Positions 14,058-24,819 of a stretch of DNA of 64,000 nt are shown here, piece by piece. Within the stretch, counting starts at the first letter, position 1, and each line of letters starts with the position of its first letter. The notes under the pieces are model-generated. The model ran no database searches. It was given only the letters and a program-made list of their open reading frames with translations, and was not told the DNA's origin. This stretch comes from Pagrus major (taxonomy: Eukaryota; Chordata; Actinopteri; Spariformes; Sparidae), in NCBI RefSeq assembly GCF_040436345.1, contig NC_133230.1:12596197-12660196 (forward strand), written 5' to 3'. The position numbers and the translations under genes are program-made.

Positions 14058-14126
14058 GCTGACTCAGAGTCGCAGAGGGAGAACATCCTGCGACGGGCGC
14101 TGCGCAGCATTAAGAAGCTGACTCAG
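14058..14126. promoter_or_regulatory. paired AP-1/NF-E2-like sites
   Basis: The 10-mer GCTGACTCAG occurs twice, at 14058-14067 and 14117-14126, in the same orientation. It contains the TGACTCA core bound by AP-1 and by small-Maf/NF-E2 factors. A GATA-type AGATAA lies at about 14292. A role as an enhancer is inference only. Confidence 0.3.
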
Positions 14127-14308
14127 TGTGCATGCTGGGAAAATCATGTACTGGAAATCTTCTTAGTGTGTGATCCATCTCCTGAATCACACCTACACAC
14201 GCAGATGAACCCGCTGCACTCTGTCCAAGGAACCATATGTGCTGTTTAGGGCTGAATGTCATTCGAGGTGGTTGTTTGGCAAAGACTCAGACAGATAAGT
14301 TAGATTTT

Positions 14309-14620
14309 TAAAGGGACAGTTCACCCCAAAATCACATAAACATATTTTTACTCTTAGCTGTAGTGGTATTTATCCATTTAGATCACAGGTCTGCAACATT
14401 TTTCAGGCCAAGGACCACTTACCTGATAAAAAGACAGAGCAGAGACCCCCTCCAATATATTTTGTATGAAATTCAGTTGCATATTAAACTGGCCCTACAA
14501 AACAGTGGGCAACCTGCAGTGCAACAGTTGAAGCAGGGCTAATGCTAGTGGTTTCTAAGGTGGAGGGTATGTCAGAGTTGCTCGATAAGATATAACACAA
14601 CCCATAATAGATCTCAAGAA
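14309..14620 (+). repeat. two adjoining interspersed repeat fragments
   Basis: Begins with 'aaagggacagttcacccc', a phrase very common in teleost genomes. It passes at about 14389 into 'ggtctgcaacatttttcagg' and 'ccaaggacc', another phrase I know from percomorph repeats. Classes are not determined. Confidence 0.55.
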
Positions 14621-17600
14621 TGCCTGTACACTTGGGGTAATAATACAGATTACTGTTCATTATGTTTTCAATAATATGTAGTTAGCTCACTGGTTCCTTG
14701 TGATGGATAGGTGCTGCACAGTGATTTTAGCGAAATCATGATCAAGTTACTCAAGAGAATACAGATCTTGCTGTGAGCAGTTTCATGGAGAAACTATTTT
14801 CTGTCTACTGAACTACACCGTATCACTGCGCAGAGGGAAACATGCATCCACTGATGGAGGAGAGGCTCGCTTACTAAACTAGCTAACGCCAGAGCTTAGA
14901 CAAGAAGGACACCATTAATGCTTACGTCCCATCGTGGAATCATATATTATGTTATTGAATTCTAATTATTGATGCATTCGTGTGTTATTAATTTACATAC
15001 TGCCGGGTAGCTTGACCTATAATAATATGTCATTATTCATTAGTTGATCATCAAAACCTGCAAATTGACCAGTAAGTATAATATTTTCATAAAAAGTAGC
15101 GTAAAATGAACGTAAAGAAAAAGTACCTAAACTGATTTACTTGTTGAAAAAGAGAAGGGAGGATCATACTGACATTATGGCCCCACGCCGCCTTTTTCTC
15201 GACCACGTGGGACTGTAAGTATTCCTCCTCATTTTTGGAGGGCCGGGATCAGGTGAAAAGGATTATGTGCTCATTAAACCCTGAAGTCTGAATCAAACCT
15301 CAATTATCCTCAAACTCTGACATTACAAAGCCTCTCAGGTCGCTGCGTGGTTTCGTAAGAATGGCCGGGAGCTGCTGCACGGGGGGCACCTCAGCTCTGC
15401 TTGTGTTTCTGTCAGTGATGTAGCATCCAGATCAGACTGAACTGTGGGTCCACGTGAAAGTGCCCCAACACTGCAGCAGCAGGGGCCCTGCCAGATGATA
15501 TTAGAGTCAGTAGAGTCAGTCAAAGTAGAGACAGAGCTTGCAGATTGTTAGATCAGAAGACAACATGTATTTTTATTGTTTTAGAGGATTGATAACATAA
15601 CTTTTCCTACCAGATGTTGAAAAAGATAAACATTTTGGGATGCAAACATTAAACATTTGCAGGTTGCAACCTCTCAAATGTGAGGATTATATGTTTATAT
15701 GTTTTTTCCACTCATATTGCAAACTAAAGGTGCAATTCAAGGTAAGTGAGCATGCAAACAGTAACAAGACATACTGTATGTTAGAGGACATTCACTGGGG
15801 TAAGGATGAAGTCAAAAGTTTAGATGAATTTTTCTGTCTACAGAATGAACCGACCATTTCTCGTAACAAATTTAGCATCGTCCGCCAGCAAAAAGGTAAA
15901 ATATGTACGTGGCTTCAGTCACCGGCTCCAAACAAAGGTGTTCTTTTGAGTGGCTGGTAAAATGTAAACATTCATGAGCCATTTGGCTGGTGGACAACAA
16001 AGTTAATTTTTCACTCTGTTCACAAGTGGAATAAAACCAAACTTCCTTGTATTTTCATATACAGGCAATCTGAAACACATTCCTGATGGCAGCAGGTTCA
16101 AGAAGTCATAGAGGACACTTGATCTTTGTGTTTAGAGCTGAGGTTAACGACACCTTGCAGTCAGTTCTTGTCCTTTGTTGGAATAAATAGTCTCGTAGGC
16201 ATTGCTTAAGCACAACAAAGACGTAGTGAATCTAAATAAAGCTGAATGGCCACAGAGGATAGACTGCTGAATCAAACCAGACGTCAGAAGCACAACTCCA
16301 TCACCTAACTAGAGCTGTAATCCACCTAAAGGCCTTTTGGCGGGCACACAGTCCAGTCAACGCTGCTCCAACTGTCGTCACCGCTCTCTGATTTGTTTAA
16401 AGGTGACGCTCTGAGGATCAACGCCAGCCGAGAGAGTTACAACTGCAACCTAAGAGCCTTTTCTCAGAATCAGTTTGAGGTCACGTAAGATACCTTCACT
16501 CCAGCTGTTGAGTTTATAAACTGCTACAGTGGACATGCAGTGGACAACGAGAGGGCTGCAGGGTTTGTTTCGCCGTAAGATTTAAGCGAGGGTTATGTAA
16601 GCGGCATTACACCACACTGAGTCAGAACGTGAATAATGCCTTTGTTTGATTGTGAGCATGAGTGAGTGTGTTGTGTTCTTCTGTCAGCTGATCAGCATCA
16701 CAGAGAGAACACAGGAGATGCCACCTCGTCTGTGAAGCTGCTGGAGTTAAGTGACAAATCAAGTATTTGGAAATGAGTTGAATTACACTGAATAAAAGAA
16801 GACCTTGTGTTTGGTTTGTACTACTATTCCTCAGGTCAAGAATAACCTTTAATGAACTATGAATGAACTACTTTTTAATTTCTGGCCACTTGTGAGCAGA
16901 GCGAGCTGAAAACACAACAATGTTAAGATACTGTAGTATCATCTTGTCAAGTTTAGGGCAATGTTGTTGCCTAATGCCCATTTACACATGAAGCTGACAT
17001 GGAGCAGCACTGACATTCACTTGGAGTCATATTTCTGGCTACTTGATGAATGTAAGTTTTATATTTGCTCTTATTTTTAGCTCAGTTTTTGGTCTCTTTT
17101 TCATCGACATGTTTACGTTCACATTATATGCAGTCATCTGATAGACTGTATATCTAAAAAATATGCATAAAGCTCAGGGTTTCATTAACAGGAGGCCCCT
17201 AAAACCCCCAAATTCCCCCCATATTTCAGAAGACATGACCTTTCTCTTCTCAGTGTTAGCTAAAGCCTTCTTATTATGAAACAACATCTGATATAAAGTA
17301 AAACAGACTTTTGGTAATGCATTTTGTTTTTTTGAGCTATTTAAAGATTCCTCCCAGAGGCTGAAATGTGATAATCTGATTGTTAAAGTCTGGTAAATTA
17401 TTTCAAGCTTGGCCTGATCTGTTCTGTTGATGTTGTTGTTGGTATTGTACAGACATGTTCATGCAGCAAAACAGACTCTGTCAGGATTAATCCCTACAGG
17501 ACCAGGGCATGGTTGAAATAGGATTATTCAAAAAGATCAATTATGATAAGACGACCGTATTTTGTTTGGTGGAGACTTCAGAGACAAGATAATGTGGTCT

Positions 17601-18486
17601 CTTCTTATTTATAGCTTCAACAGAGCGGTGATGCTGATGTCTTTTTGACGCCACTTTTGTTTTCACACAAACTTCCAGTAAATCCCTGAAAAATACGGAA
17701 ACGAGAGCAGCAGCTACAACAGCCCATGTTTGTGTCTAAACACAGATTCAGATAGTCAGTTTTGGCTCTTCGTCAGTATGCAAACTACGTCAACCGGGCA
17801 AACAAAGCGAAAATTCATCTTGGACGTCTGCTGATGGTGCAGGCAACAACAGACGGCCAAGGAGAAGTCTGCTCCTCTATGGCTGGCATTGTTGTACGAC
17901 AATGCAGTCTGAGTCATCCACCACGAGCGTCCTCCTCGTGGACACTCCAGGGCTGCCAACTCCCACCATCAACGGCTGTCCACTGGGTAATAAAAGCCCT
18001 CCTACATAGAAATGGTCTGTAGTGGCTATAAAATCAGTTTACAAATAACTGAATTGTTACTGTGTGGATGTTTTCATTCTAAAATCCTGTAAAAAAAAAA
18101 ATGTAAAAAAATAAAACTTGTCCTGTGAAAATTCTATATTATTTATGTAAATATCTTATAAATGACAGGTCTGTACTTACTTTCCTGTCATCAATCTACA
18201 TGGGGAAACAGGAAGTCATTTTTACATGTTGTGATCATAATTTCCATTCTGTATGTTATTTTTGGACTGCATGCGGAAGGTGAAGATTTGTTTTTCTATT
18301 TATTATTATTTTGACATTTCCAGCATGAGGAAGTGAATCAGACTAACTACTTTTTTCCAGTCTCTCTTAAAATACATTTGAATAAACTTTATTTGTAAAT
18401 ACAGTGTCATTTGTTTTGGATGCATTTACATTTACTAGTTTATCTGTTTTTTTCCTCTTTCAGCCCAATCTCGTAATTAGCCAGTG

Positions 18487-18772
18487 ATGGAGCGTAACTA
18501 AGTACATTTAGTCAAATACTGTAGGCTGAATATTAGATCTGATAATTGTCCAGGCTGATAATCATTCATCCCATTGTAAATATATGTATAATTTACTTTG
18601 AAGCTGCTTGTACTTGTGATACTTAAGTGCATTTAATATCAGCTACTTTAAGACTTTTACTCAAGCACTATTCATCTGGGTGACTTTTACTTTTACCAAA
18701 GTAACATTTTTACCTGACATCTTTACTTTTACTCAGGTATGACTTTTGGGTAGGTTTATACAACACTGTAAT
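18487..18772 (+). repeat. MITE-like 'AGTACTT' repeat copy
   Basis: Runs from 'gagcgtaactaagtacattta' to 'acttttgggtaggtttatacaacactg'. The second half matches 34130-34245 closely ('gatgacttttacttttaccaaagtaa', then 'acatgatatctttactttaactca'-like sequence). Both copies are internally rearranged relative to the copy at 1655. Confidence 0.7.
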
Positions 18773-19189
18773 TAGCCTAGCCTACATTCAACTCATATTT
18801 AGAATCATGTATTCCTATATTTATTCACCTGCGAACATGTCTGCAGTTACTATACAGCTTACAACTTTAAATTAATACATTTATATCAGCAATTCATTTT
18901 TTTTTTTTTTGCCTTACCCTAACCCTGTAAGCCACCAAGGGTAGCAAGTTAGCCTAAGTGAAGCTAGACCTCTGCTTTCAATAGTGCCATAAATGTAATT
19001 TGATTGCTTACTTATTAATCTTTTTTTCACTTCATACCATTTCTACTAACTTTTTATTATTGTAATTTCATTGTATTAACTGTCACGATCACTGTCCATT
19101 CGGATATACGCAGACTTTCATCCAAAAATCACATTTTTAAGAGAAAATGAGATCTGTTGACATACCTGGCCGCCATTTTTGGTATTCTA

Positions 19190-19203
19190 CCGCCCCCTGC
19201 TGG
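19190..19203 (-). promoter_or_regulatory. CTCF-like site
   Basis: Read on the minus strand this is CCAGCAGGGGGCGG, a near-exact core of the vertebrate CTCF consensus. It sits just upstream of the predicted first exon of the snoRNA host gene, where an insulator or promoter-proximal CTCF site would be expected. Occupancy is not shown by sequence. Confidence 0.5.
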
Positions 19204-19219
19204 GAGACCCCGTGCATCG

Positions 19220-19263
19220 GAGAAGAAGAAGAAGACGAAGAAGAAGAAGACGAAGAAGAAGAG
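19220..19263. repeat. (GAA/GAC)n purine repeat
   Basis: Imperfect trinucleotide repeat in the promoter of the host gene. It makes a meaningless polyarginine frame (at 19179-19388) that is not a gene. Confidence 0.9.
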
Positions 19264-19769
19264 ATAAATACGTCACATCCGGATGGTCAGTCCACTTCAT
19301 TTCGCAGCAGTTGAACGTGAAGGTACGTGTCAACAATCCTCTTCCATCCAACTCATATTATAAATGTATAAAGTTTCTGACTTCTTGAAATGTTATTAGA
19401 GGCGAAGATTTGTGACAAAATGGCGGTTTTGTGAAAGTTTCTAACCGTTTAAGTCGTAGAAATGCGGTTCCTGCTAGCTAACATGTTTGTGTGAGTTTGT
19501 AATACCCATTATTCATTTTCTTTGTTTTGTTTACAGACTGAAGTCGTCCAGTGTGCGACGTCCAGCATCAAGATGGAAATGTAAGATTGTCTCTCCTAAC
19601 ATTTTCCTTTCGTTGTCACAACTTATTTGGCAGCAGTTTGTCTTCCAGCCCATGTGTGAGTCTGTGGACTGGCTTGTGAAAGCTCTGCATGCTGTTCACA
19701 CAGGAAACTACAAACACATTCATTATCAACTTCAGACAGACTTGCAATATTATTTATATATTTAATTCT

Positions 19770-19903
19770 GCAGACCTTATCCAGCGAGGCTCAGCCTGCA
19801 GTGGCTCTATCCTTTCCTGTAGTGTCTGCTAGAGAGATGTGAGGCTGTTTGAGGCCCTGCTGTGTCTCCTCATGGCAGGGTTATAGGTAAACCTCCAACA
19901 AAC
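19770..19903 (+). ncRNA. H/ACA snoRNA, copy 1
   Basis: Lies in intron 2 of the host gene and is 134 nt long. The 5' hairpin is closed by GCAGAC (19770) pairing with GTCTGC. A hinge with AGAGAG follows, close to the H-box pattern ANANNA but with G at the last position. The 3' hairpin has an upper stem CCCTGCTGTG/CATGGCAGGG and a lower stem GAGG..TTT/AAACCTC around an internal loop suited to a pseudouridylation pocket. ACA at 19898-19900 stands 3 nt from the predicted 3' end. H/ACA RNAs act with dyskerin to guide pseudouridylation. SNORA9 is the expected relative if the host is SNHG15; the target RNA was not predicted. Confidence 0.8.
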
Positions 19904-20797
19904 CGAGTGCAAAGTATCCGTTTAACATTTCATTGTTACAAGAAATGGACCCTAGTTCTGGGTATACCTTTTTTTAGAGAATATGCTTGACCCTTTAACA
20001 GGAGACCATGTGGCATGAGGGGATAAGATTATATGGGTGGAGTTGTCTGTAAATCTCCAGGCCTTGCATACTTTTTAGACTCATCCCTTCATGATTCATT
20101 TAAGTGTTAAAATCCTGATTTCTTAGTGTAAAACTGATCTTTTACAGGACTGCAGAGATTAATCCAGGCCCCGCCCTGCTCAGACCTCCTGACTGACATC
20201 TGCTGCTCACTGAAGGTTAGTGTTTCATACATGTGGCCTGACAAATGGCTGTTTTTTCATGTTGTATGCCTGGAAAAACTGCCCAATCTCCCACGTTTAA
20301 GCATTGCTTGCGAACAAAATGTTACGCATACTCGAGCCACAGTGAATCAAATGTTTTTGATGTGATTGGATCGTTTTTAGCTCAAATCCAAACACACACC
20401 TCCTACTGCTAGCTAACGGTCAAGTGGGGTTAGCCAGTCGCCCTGAATAACATTTGATTGGATACGTTTATGTAACCACTCCGGAGTTCACATGAGTCAT
20501 CTAAAGTATTATGCTCTACTGGAAGAGACAGACTTTTAATATTAAAAACAGAGTAGGGCTGCAGGATAAATCGACTGGCTAAGTGCAATATCCAAATCGC
20601 ATGAAGCTGCAGTTTTTGATAAAAGCAAATTGTGTGACAAAACAGCATTATAGTGCTGCAGAGAAGCCCTGGCCTACAAATCTTGATGTAAGAAAAGAAA
20701 ATGTAGTAATGAAATCAGTCAGAGCTATATGTAAAGGTACCCTTGGTATTTCTTACGCCAACACTATCTTGTTGAACATTAAACCTGTAAGAAGTGT

Positions 20798-20931
20798 GCA
20801 GACCTTTTCCAGCGAGGCTCAGCCTGAAGTGGCTCTATCCTTTCCTGTAGTGTCTGCTAGAGAGATGTGAGGCTGTTTGAGGCCCTGCTGTGACTCTTCA
20901 CGGCAGGGTTATAGGTAAACCTCCGACACTG
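20798..20931 (+). ncRNA. H/ACA snoRNA, copy 2
   Basis: Lies in intron 3 of the host gene, ending 75 nt before exon D, a usual spacing for intronic snoRNAs. It has the same 134-nt length as copy 1, with about six differences over the 131 nt up to ACA (20926-20928). Similarity stops at the snoRNA limits: flanking intron sequence is unrelated. In the 3' hairpin, CAT of copy 1 is CAC here, turning a G-U wobble into a G-C pair, as expected if the fold is maintained. The same AGAGAG hinge is present. Confidence 0.82.
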
Positions 20932-21061
20932 TCATAGCTTTCAGATAAAGCTCTTGTTGTACTGCTCCAGCTGTCTGAGCTTGACTGAACTGTTTTTGCT
21001 TTACAGGAGTTGAAAACTCGGCACTACTTCAAGAGGCTTTCAGCTGCTGAGTGCAGAAGTC

Positions 21062-21527
21062 ATGTCAGAAGCCCACAGCGAGGTTAAAAGGTATGTTACC
21101 TGATCAGTAATCATAGCACATCAAACCTGGATTGGCAGTTCAGTTTCACTGGAGTCATTCTTGTTGTTTGCTTAAATTCTGCTGTACTCATGTGCTTCAT
21201 TGTATTTAGTCAAGCTAAGTTGGGGTATTGAATGGTTTTGAGTCCTTGTATGAACAGATATGGACACAAAGCGTTGTATAAATTAAAAATCTGAGAACTA
21301 CTGTGTTTTTATTCTTACCAAGGCTTCACCGGTCTCTGTGGATCAGTTTGGGCTCCTTGGTGAAACCAGTGTGCCGCAAACTTAAATGGCGAGACTTTGA
21401 TGCAGGTGAGAATAAAGTATTAAAGTCAGTCTAATGGTTCTTGATGTTATAAAACAATAAATGTATTAAAATATTTTCTTTATATGCAGATTTCATCTGG
21501 GAGTTGGAGAACCAGTTTGTCTGCTGA
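21062..21527 (+). CDS. candidate 49-residue ORF in the host transcript
   Basis: Joined over exon D (21062-21090), exon E (21323-21405) and exon F (21490-21527), an ATG frame stays open through both splice junctions and ends in TGA. The product starts MSEAHSEVKR, is basic in the middle (VCRKLKWR), has three Trp residues and ends WELENQFVC. No family is recognised. A frame of this length is open by chance roughly one time in ten, and an upstream ATG in exon B with a better context would compete, so coding is unproven. Confidence 0.25.
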
Positions 21528-21642
21528 GGGGAAACAGTGTCATATTTGGACGTCTGATCCTCAGAACTGAGAAGAACAGAAAATTCAAGTCTAGACAAGA
21601 GAATTTGTGTCCAGAGTTTCAAGGGAATGACAAACAGTTTTA

Positions 21643-21648
21643 AATAAA
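21643..21648 (+). terminator. poly(A) signal of the host gene
   Basis: AATAAA 116 nt after the last candidate stop and about 153 nt into the predicted terminal exon. Confidence 0.65.
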
Positions 21649-21669
21649 CATCATCCTTAAGACATTTGC

Positions 21670-22640
21670 TGTGGTTGTTACTTCATTTAAAATCAGAGAA
21701 AAACTGATTGTGTCTGATTCCGTGTCCCTGAATTGCACAACACAAGAAATACACTCAGACTACAGCTGCTTTTATATTCGTCACACAAGATTGTGTTGAT
21801 CTGTGGTTTTGTGCAACAGGATTTGCCTGGACCGTGGCCAACAACAAAGTACAGATTGATTTCTAAATTAAAATCCTGAAATGGAAAAAAGGTCTGAAAA
21901 TGAAAGCAGTATAACTGCTGTAATCTATCTCAAAAAACAAAGCTGTTGCTGACGACATACGAGTGGTTTCAACACTTTAGGAGCATAAAGGAAACATTTT
22001 TATCTAACTTAATTTGTGAAACCTAAAAGTCAAATGTGATACTAAAATGTATCCTGTGGTTAAGATCTTTGTAAAAGCACACAATTTGAAATATTGAGTA
22101 ATGTTTTTATTTTTATTCTACAGCAAAGAATGTAATACTGGTAAAGATCCACGTGGGGGCAATATTGTATCTAGTGTAGGACAGGATGTGTTGGTCTAAA
22201 ACTATTTATCTTACATATTTTAAAGCTGCAGATGTTTTCAGGTCTTAATAAACACTTTGTGGCCCCTTTATTTGGTACACCTGAAAATCTAATGTGATCC
22301 AAAACAACTGCTTAACCATAAAGTCTATCTATTAGGCGTTTCTGTTACTTTGTCTTGCAGTCCAGTGTAATGAAATAATAAAAATGGTGCTTGAACCTGT
22401 TTATTATGAACCAGCCATTTAAAGCAGCACTTTATATTTGACTTATTTAATTTTAAAACCCTATTACAGTTGTTTTTTTCAAGGGCTTTCAATGAATATA
22501 ATCAAATGACTCTGTCCTGTTACTGAATAAATGAAAAACAAAAACATGTAGTCAACTTTAATCACTGAAAACATGTCGAGAAGGAAATATTACTTTGTTT
22601 TCATTGTGTTTTATTGTGTAATGCTTGAGTTGTAAATCAG
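21670..22640. other. spacer between host gene and RBM43-like gene
   Basis: AT-rich sequence without a supported gene, repeat or structure. Confidence 0.5.
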
Positions 22641-22659
22641 CAGCGGACATGACGACGTT

Positions 22660-22671
22660 AGTTTCGGTTTG
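22660..22671 (-). promoter_or_regulatory. IRF-like site
   Basis: On the minus strand this reads CAAACCGAAACT, containing the IRF pattern AANNGAAA. It differs at one position from a full ISRE. A good donor (ACACA|gtaagtt) follows at 22732, so a non-coding first exon could lie between them. It is 343 bp upstream of the stronger ISRE. Confidence 0.35.
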
Positions 22672-23002
22672 AGCTGCTGCCTGCTGCTAAACACAAACCC
22701 TGTTTATCCACCTTACAGGACTGAACTACACAGTAAGTTACAACATTGTGTGGATTGACTTTTGTTGCAGGTTGTACATCTGCAGATTTATAGAAATATG
22801 ACTGAGTGAGCTAATGAATCACGTGGTTACTCGGTAATATTTTCAAGAACTCGTGATATTTACAATTAGAAAACGCGCTTTTGCATCGAAATGAGTGTTT
22901 TCTTATAGAGCACTTTGTGTTTCTCGAGCAGAAACCTCGCGTAGGTCTTTATTAATAGAAACCACATCTACCAAACAGCCTCAGTTTACCGAGAACAGCA
23001 TA

Positions 23003-23014
23003 AGTTTCACTTTC
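23003..23014 (-). promoter_or_regulatory. interferon-stimulated response element (ISRE)
   Basis: On the minus strand this reads GAAAGTGAAACT, an exact fit to the ISRE pattern GAAANNGAAACT bound by ISGF3 and IRFs. It stands 70 bp upstream of a TATA box, the usual layout of interferon-stimulated promoters, upstream of an RBM43-like gene. Confidence 0.6.
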
Positions 23015-23083
23015 GACGAAACCCTAATTCTTTTAATATCAGCATGAAACCTTTATCTGACACACAAACTGGACAGTGTGAGG

Positions 23084-23091
23084 TATAAAAA
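23084..23091 (+). promoter_or_regulatory. TATA box, predicted RBM43-like promoter
   Basis: TATAAAAA, predicting transcription from about 23112-23118. With the ISRE just upstream it forms a compact inducible core promoter. The 5' untranslated region must then be spliced to the coding exon at 24820; the donor was not identified with confidence. Confidence 0.5.
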
Positions 23092-23816
23092 GCTGCGCTG
23101 GAGCCACGGAAGCAGTAAAATCACTGATAAATCACCAACAAACATTATTTTACTCGCATGTAATTTTTCATTTTTTTACATTCATGATATAAATAGTTTC
23201 AAACATGTTTTCCAGCACCATATTCTGTTGTTGTAATCTACTTTACACAGTTGTTACAAGAAGTGGGCTGCTGTGTGTCTAAGTCATGGATATTGACCAC
23301 GTGATGACGTAATGAATGTCACTAGTAACGTCAATATCCCAGACTCCCTTACAAATCGAGTGATTTTAAGAGTTGTTGCATCGCGAGGAGAAACTTAATC
23401 AAATTTGTGGAACGGCTATGGCAAATTTTAACTCATTGGTGCCTTCTTGTAAATTCGGCATTAAGTATAATACATTAAAATGTTTCTTTACTTGTAAAAA
23501 GTGTCAGTTTCCTTGCGGCGTCGCTGTAAAGGCCTCCTCTTTGGGGAAAGTGGCCGGACTCCCTTTAAAAAACGCTCAATTTTGAATCTTGTTGCGGAAG
23601 GAGAAGCTGTATAAACGTTGTGAAACGCTTTCTACAACACATTCACAACTATTTAGGCCTACTTGCTAATTCGGCAGATGTTATACATGAAAATGTTTCT
23701 TTCTTTTTGTAAAAAACGTATCTCTTTGTTCTAATGATGGAAGTGAAGTCCTATATTTTCATATAGAGCATAGTTTAATGTCAGCTATTGTACTCTATTA
23801 TCTAATTTTTTTATTA

Positions 23817-23841
23817 CCCCCCCCCCCCACACACACACACA
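23817..23841. repeat. poly-C followed by (CA)n
   Basis: Twelve C residues run directly into about seven CA units, a slippage-prone tract inside the predicted 5' intron of the RBM43-like gene. Confidence 0.9.
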
Positions 23842-24819
23842 AAACTCAGATTATAACTCAAACCCTGATTAAAAGTGTGTGTTCACCTTTACTGTTACAG
23901 CGTCAACAACACCAACAGAGGGTGGAGAAAAGACGGCAGCAGAAGTTAACTCCAGATATTTTCTCGCCCTGTGCTGAACCATAAGTAGGAGTTGCAATAG
24001 TGTATTATCTGTGGTTCATTTGTGTAGCTGTCCAGTGGGGCAGTTTCAGTACTCTGTTCTATCTTTATAAAAGGACTGTAGAGACGAGTTAAAGCCTCTT
24101 CACGCTCATGTTCGGCTGACAACACCAGTCATTTAGTAGCTCTGTCGGAAAAATCTCCTACAAAGATAAACAAGGTGGACTTTTTTACCTTTTATTAGCA
24201 TGAAACATGGTTGAGCACTTAGAGGCACGTTAAAGCAGTATTTATGTATTTTTGTGGTCTTGACAGTAAACCATATTTTTAAAGATAAAGCTGACCTTTT
24301 TATATATTTGTCTTATTGTCAACAAATAATAATAATAATTGTCAACATTTTTTGTGGCAATTCTATGACTCCATAGACAATAAATCTGATTCCTAATAAA
24401 TTAGATATTTTGCTGTACTCACTTCCTCTATTGCTCAGAAGTGGAAAACACACATTCAGCATTTATATTAGTACATGTGTCAGCCTCCTGGCAGATCTAC
24501 TGTATTATAAGGCCATTTTTGTTCAGAGAAATCACAATTTGAGGTGGTTAATTCTTGCTTGACATCCCTGGTTGAGTTAATCACTGAATCCATCCTTTAG
24601 TAACTCATGTCACGCCATTTCTTTGCACGGTTGCTGCCCGAGTCTTGCAAAAGAGCGCTCGTGTTTTGGAGGTGAATCATCGACAAAATAATTTAACAGT
24701 GACAGCTGTTGATCATCTCGAGATAACAGAACATCGCCATCACATTTTTAGTTTTCCATCTTATGTTAGCTCAAATTATTCATTTCATTATTTTGTTTTT
24801 CTCCACCTCTCATTCACAG

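Larger units (their letters stand above)
12626..19165. other. intergenic, no gene supported
   Basis: Holds a GGA microsatellite, two adjoining interspersed repeats (14309-14620), paired AP-1-like sites near 14.1 kb and an AGTACTT-family copy at 18487. Frames of up to about 107 codons (13188-13511, 15640-15960) match no family I recognise and have no supporting splice structure. Confidence 0.55.
19170..19300 (+). promoter_or_regulatory. predicted promoter of the snoRNA host gene
   Basis: A TATA-less stretch with a YY1-like CCGCCATTTT at 19170-19179, the CTCF-like site, a purine (GAA/GAC)n run and then 'acgtcacatccgg', which combines a CRE half-site with an ETS-type CCGGATGT on the other strand. 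A second YY1-type AAAATGGCGG lies in intron 1 at 19417-19426. YY1/ETS TATA-less promoters are usual for housekeeping and snoRNA host genes. The start site is probably in about 19265-19300 and is not fixed by sequence. Confidence 0.5.
19270..21665 (+). ncRNA. spliced snoRNA host gene, SNHG15-like
   Basis: Six exons are predicted from splice sites: A about 19270-19322 (donor GAAG|gtacgt), B 19537-19580, C 20148-20215, D 21007-21090, E 21323-21405 and F 21490 to about 21665, with AATAAA at 21643. Acceptors before B, C and D are 'tttacag'. No long frame crosses the exons: an ATG with a strong context in exon B (19573) opens only about 18 codons, and a second ATG in exon D opens 49. Introns 2 and 3 each contain one H/ACA-type snoRNA. 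In human, SNHG15 hosts an H/ACA snoRNA and lies just upstream of MYO1G in the same orientation; that is the order here. Orthology is inferred from this synteny and architecture, since exons of such genes diverge quickly. Exon A's start and any alternative exons are unresolved. Confidence 0.7.

Noticed and set aside
19179..19388. Polyarginine-containing frame
   Set aside because: It comes from the (GAA/GAC)n repeat in the host-gene promoter and runs across a splice donor.
24763..24819. Upstream in-frame ATG extending the RBM43-like protein
   Set aside because: The added codons are the polypyrimidine tract and acceptor of the intron before the coding exon. The ATG at 24820 is the sensible start.
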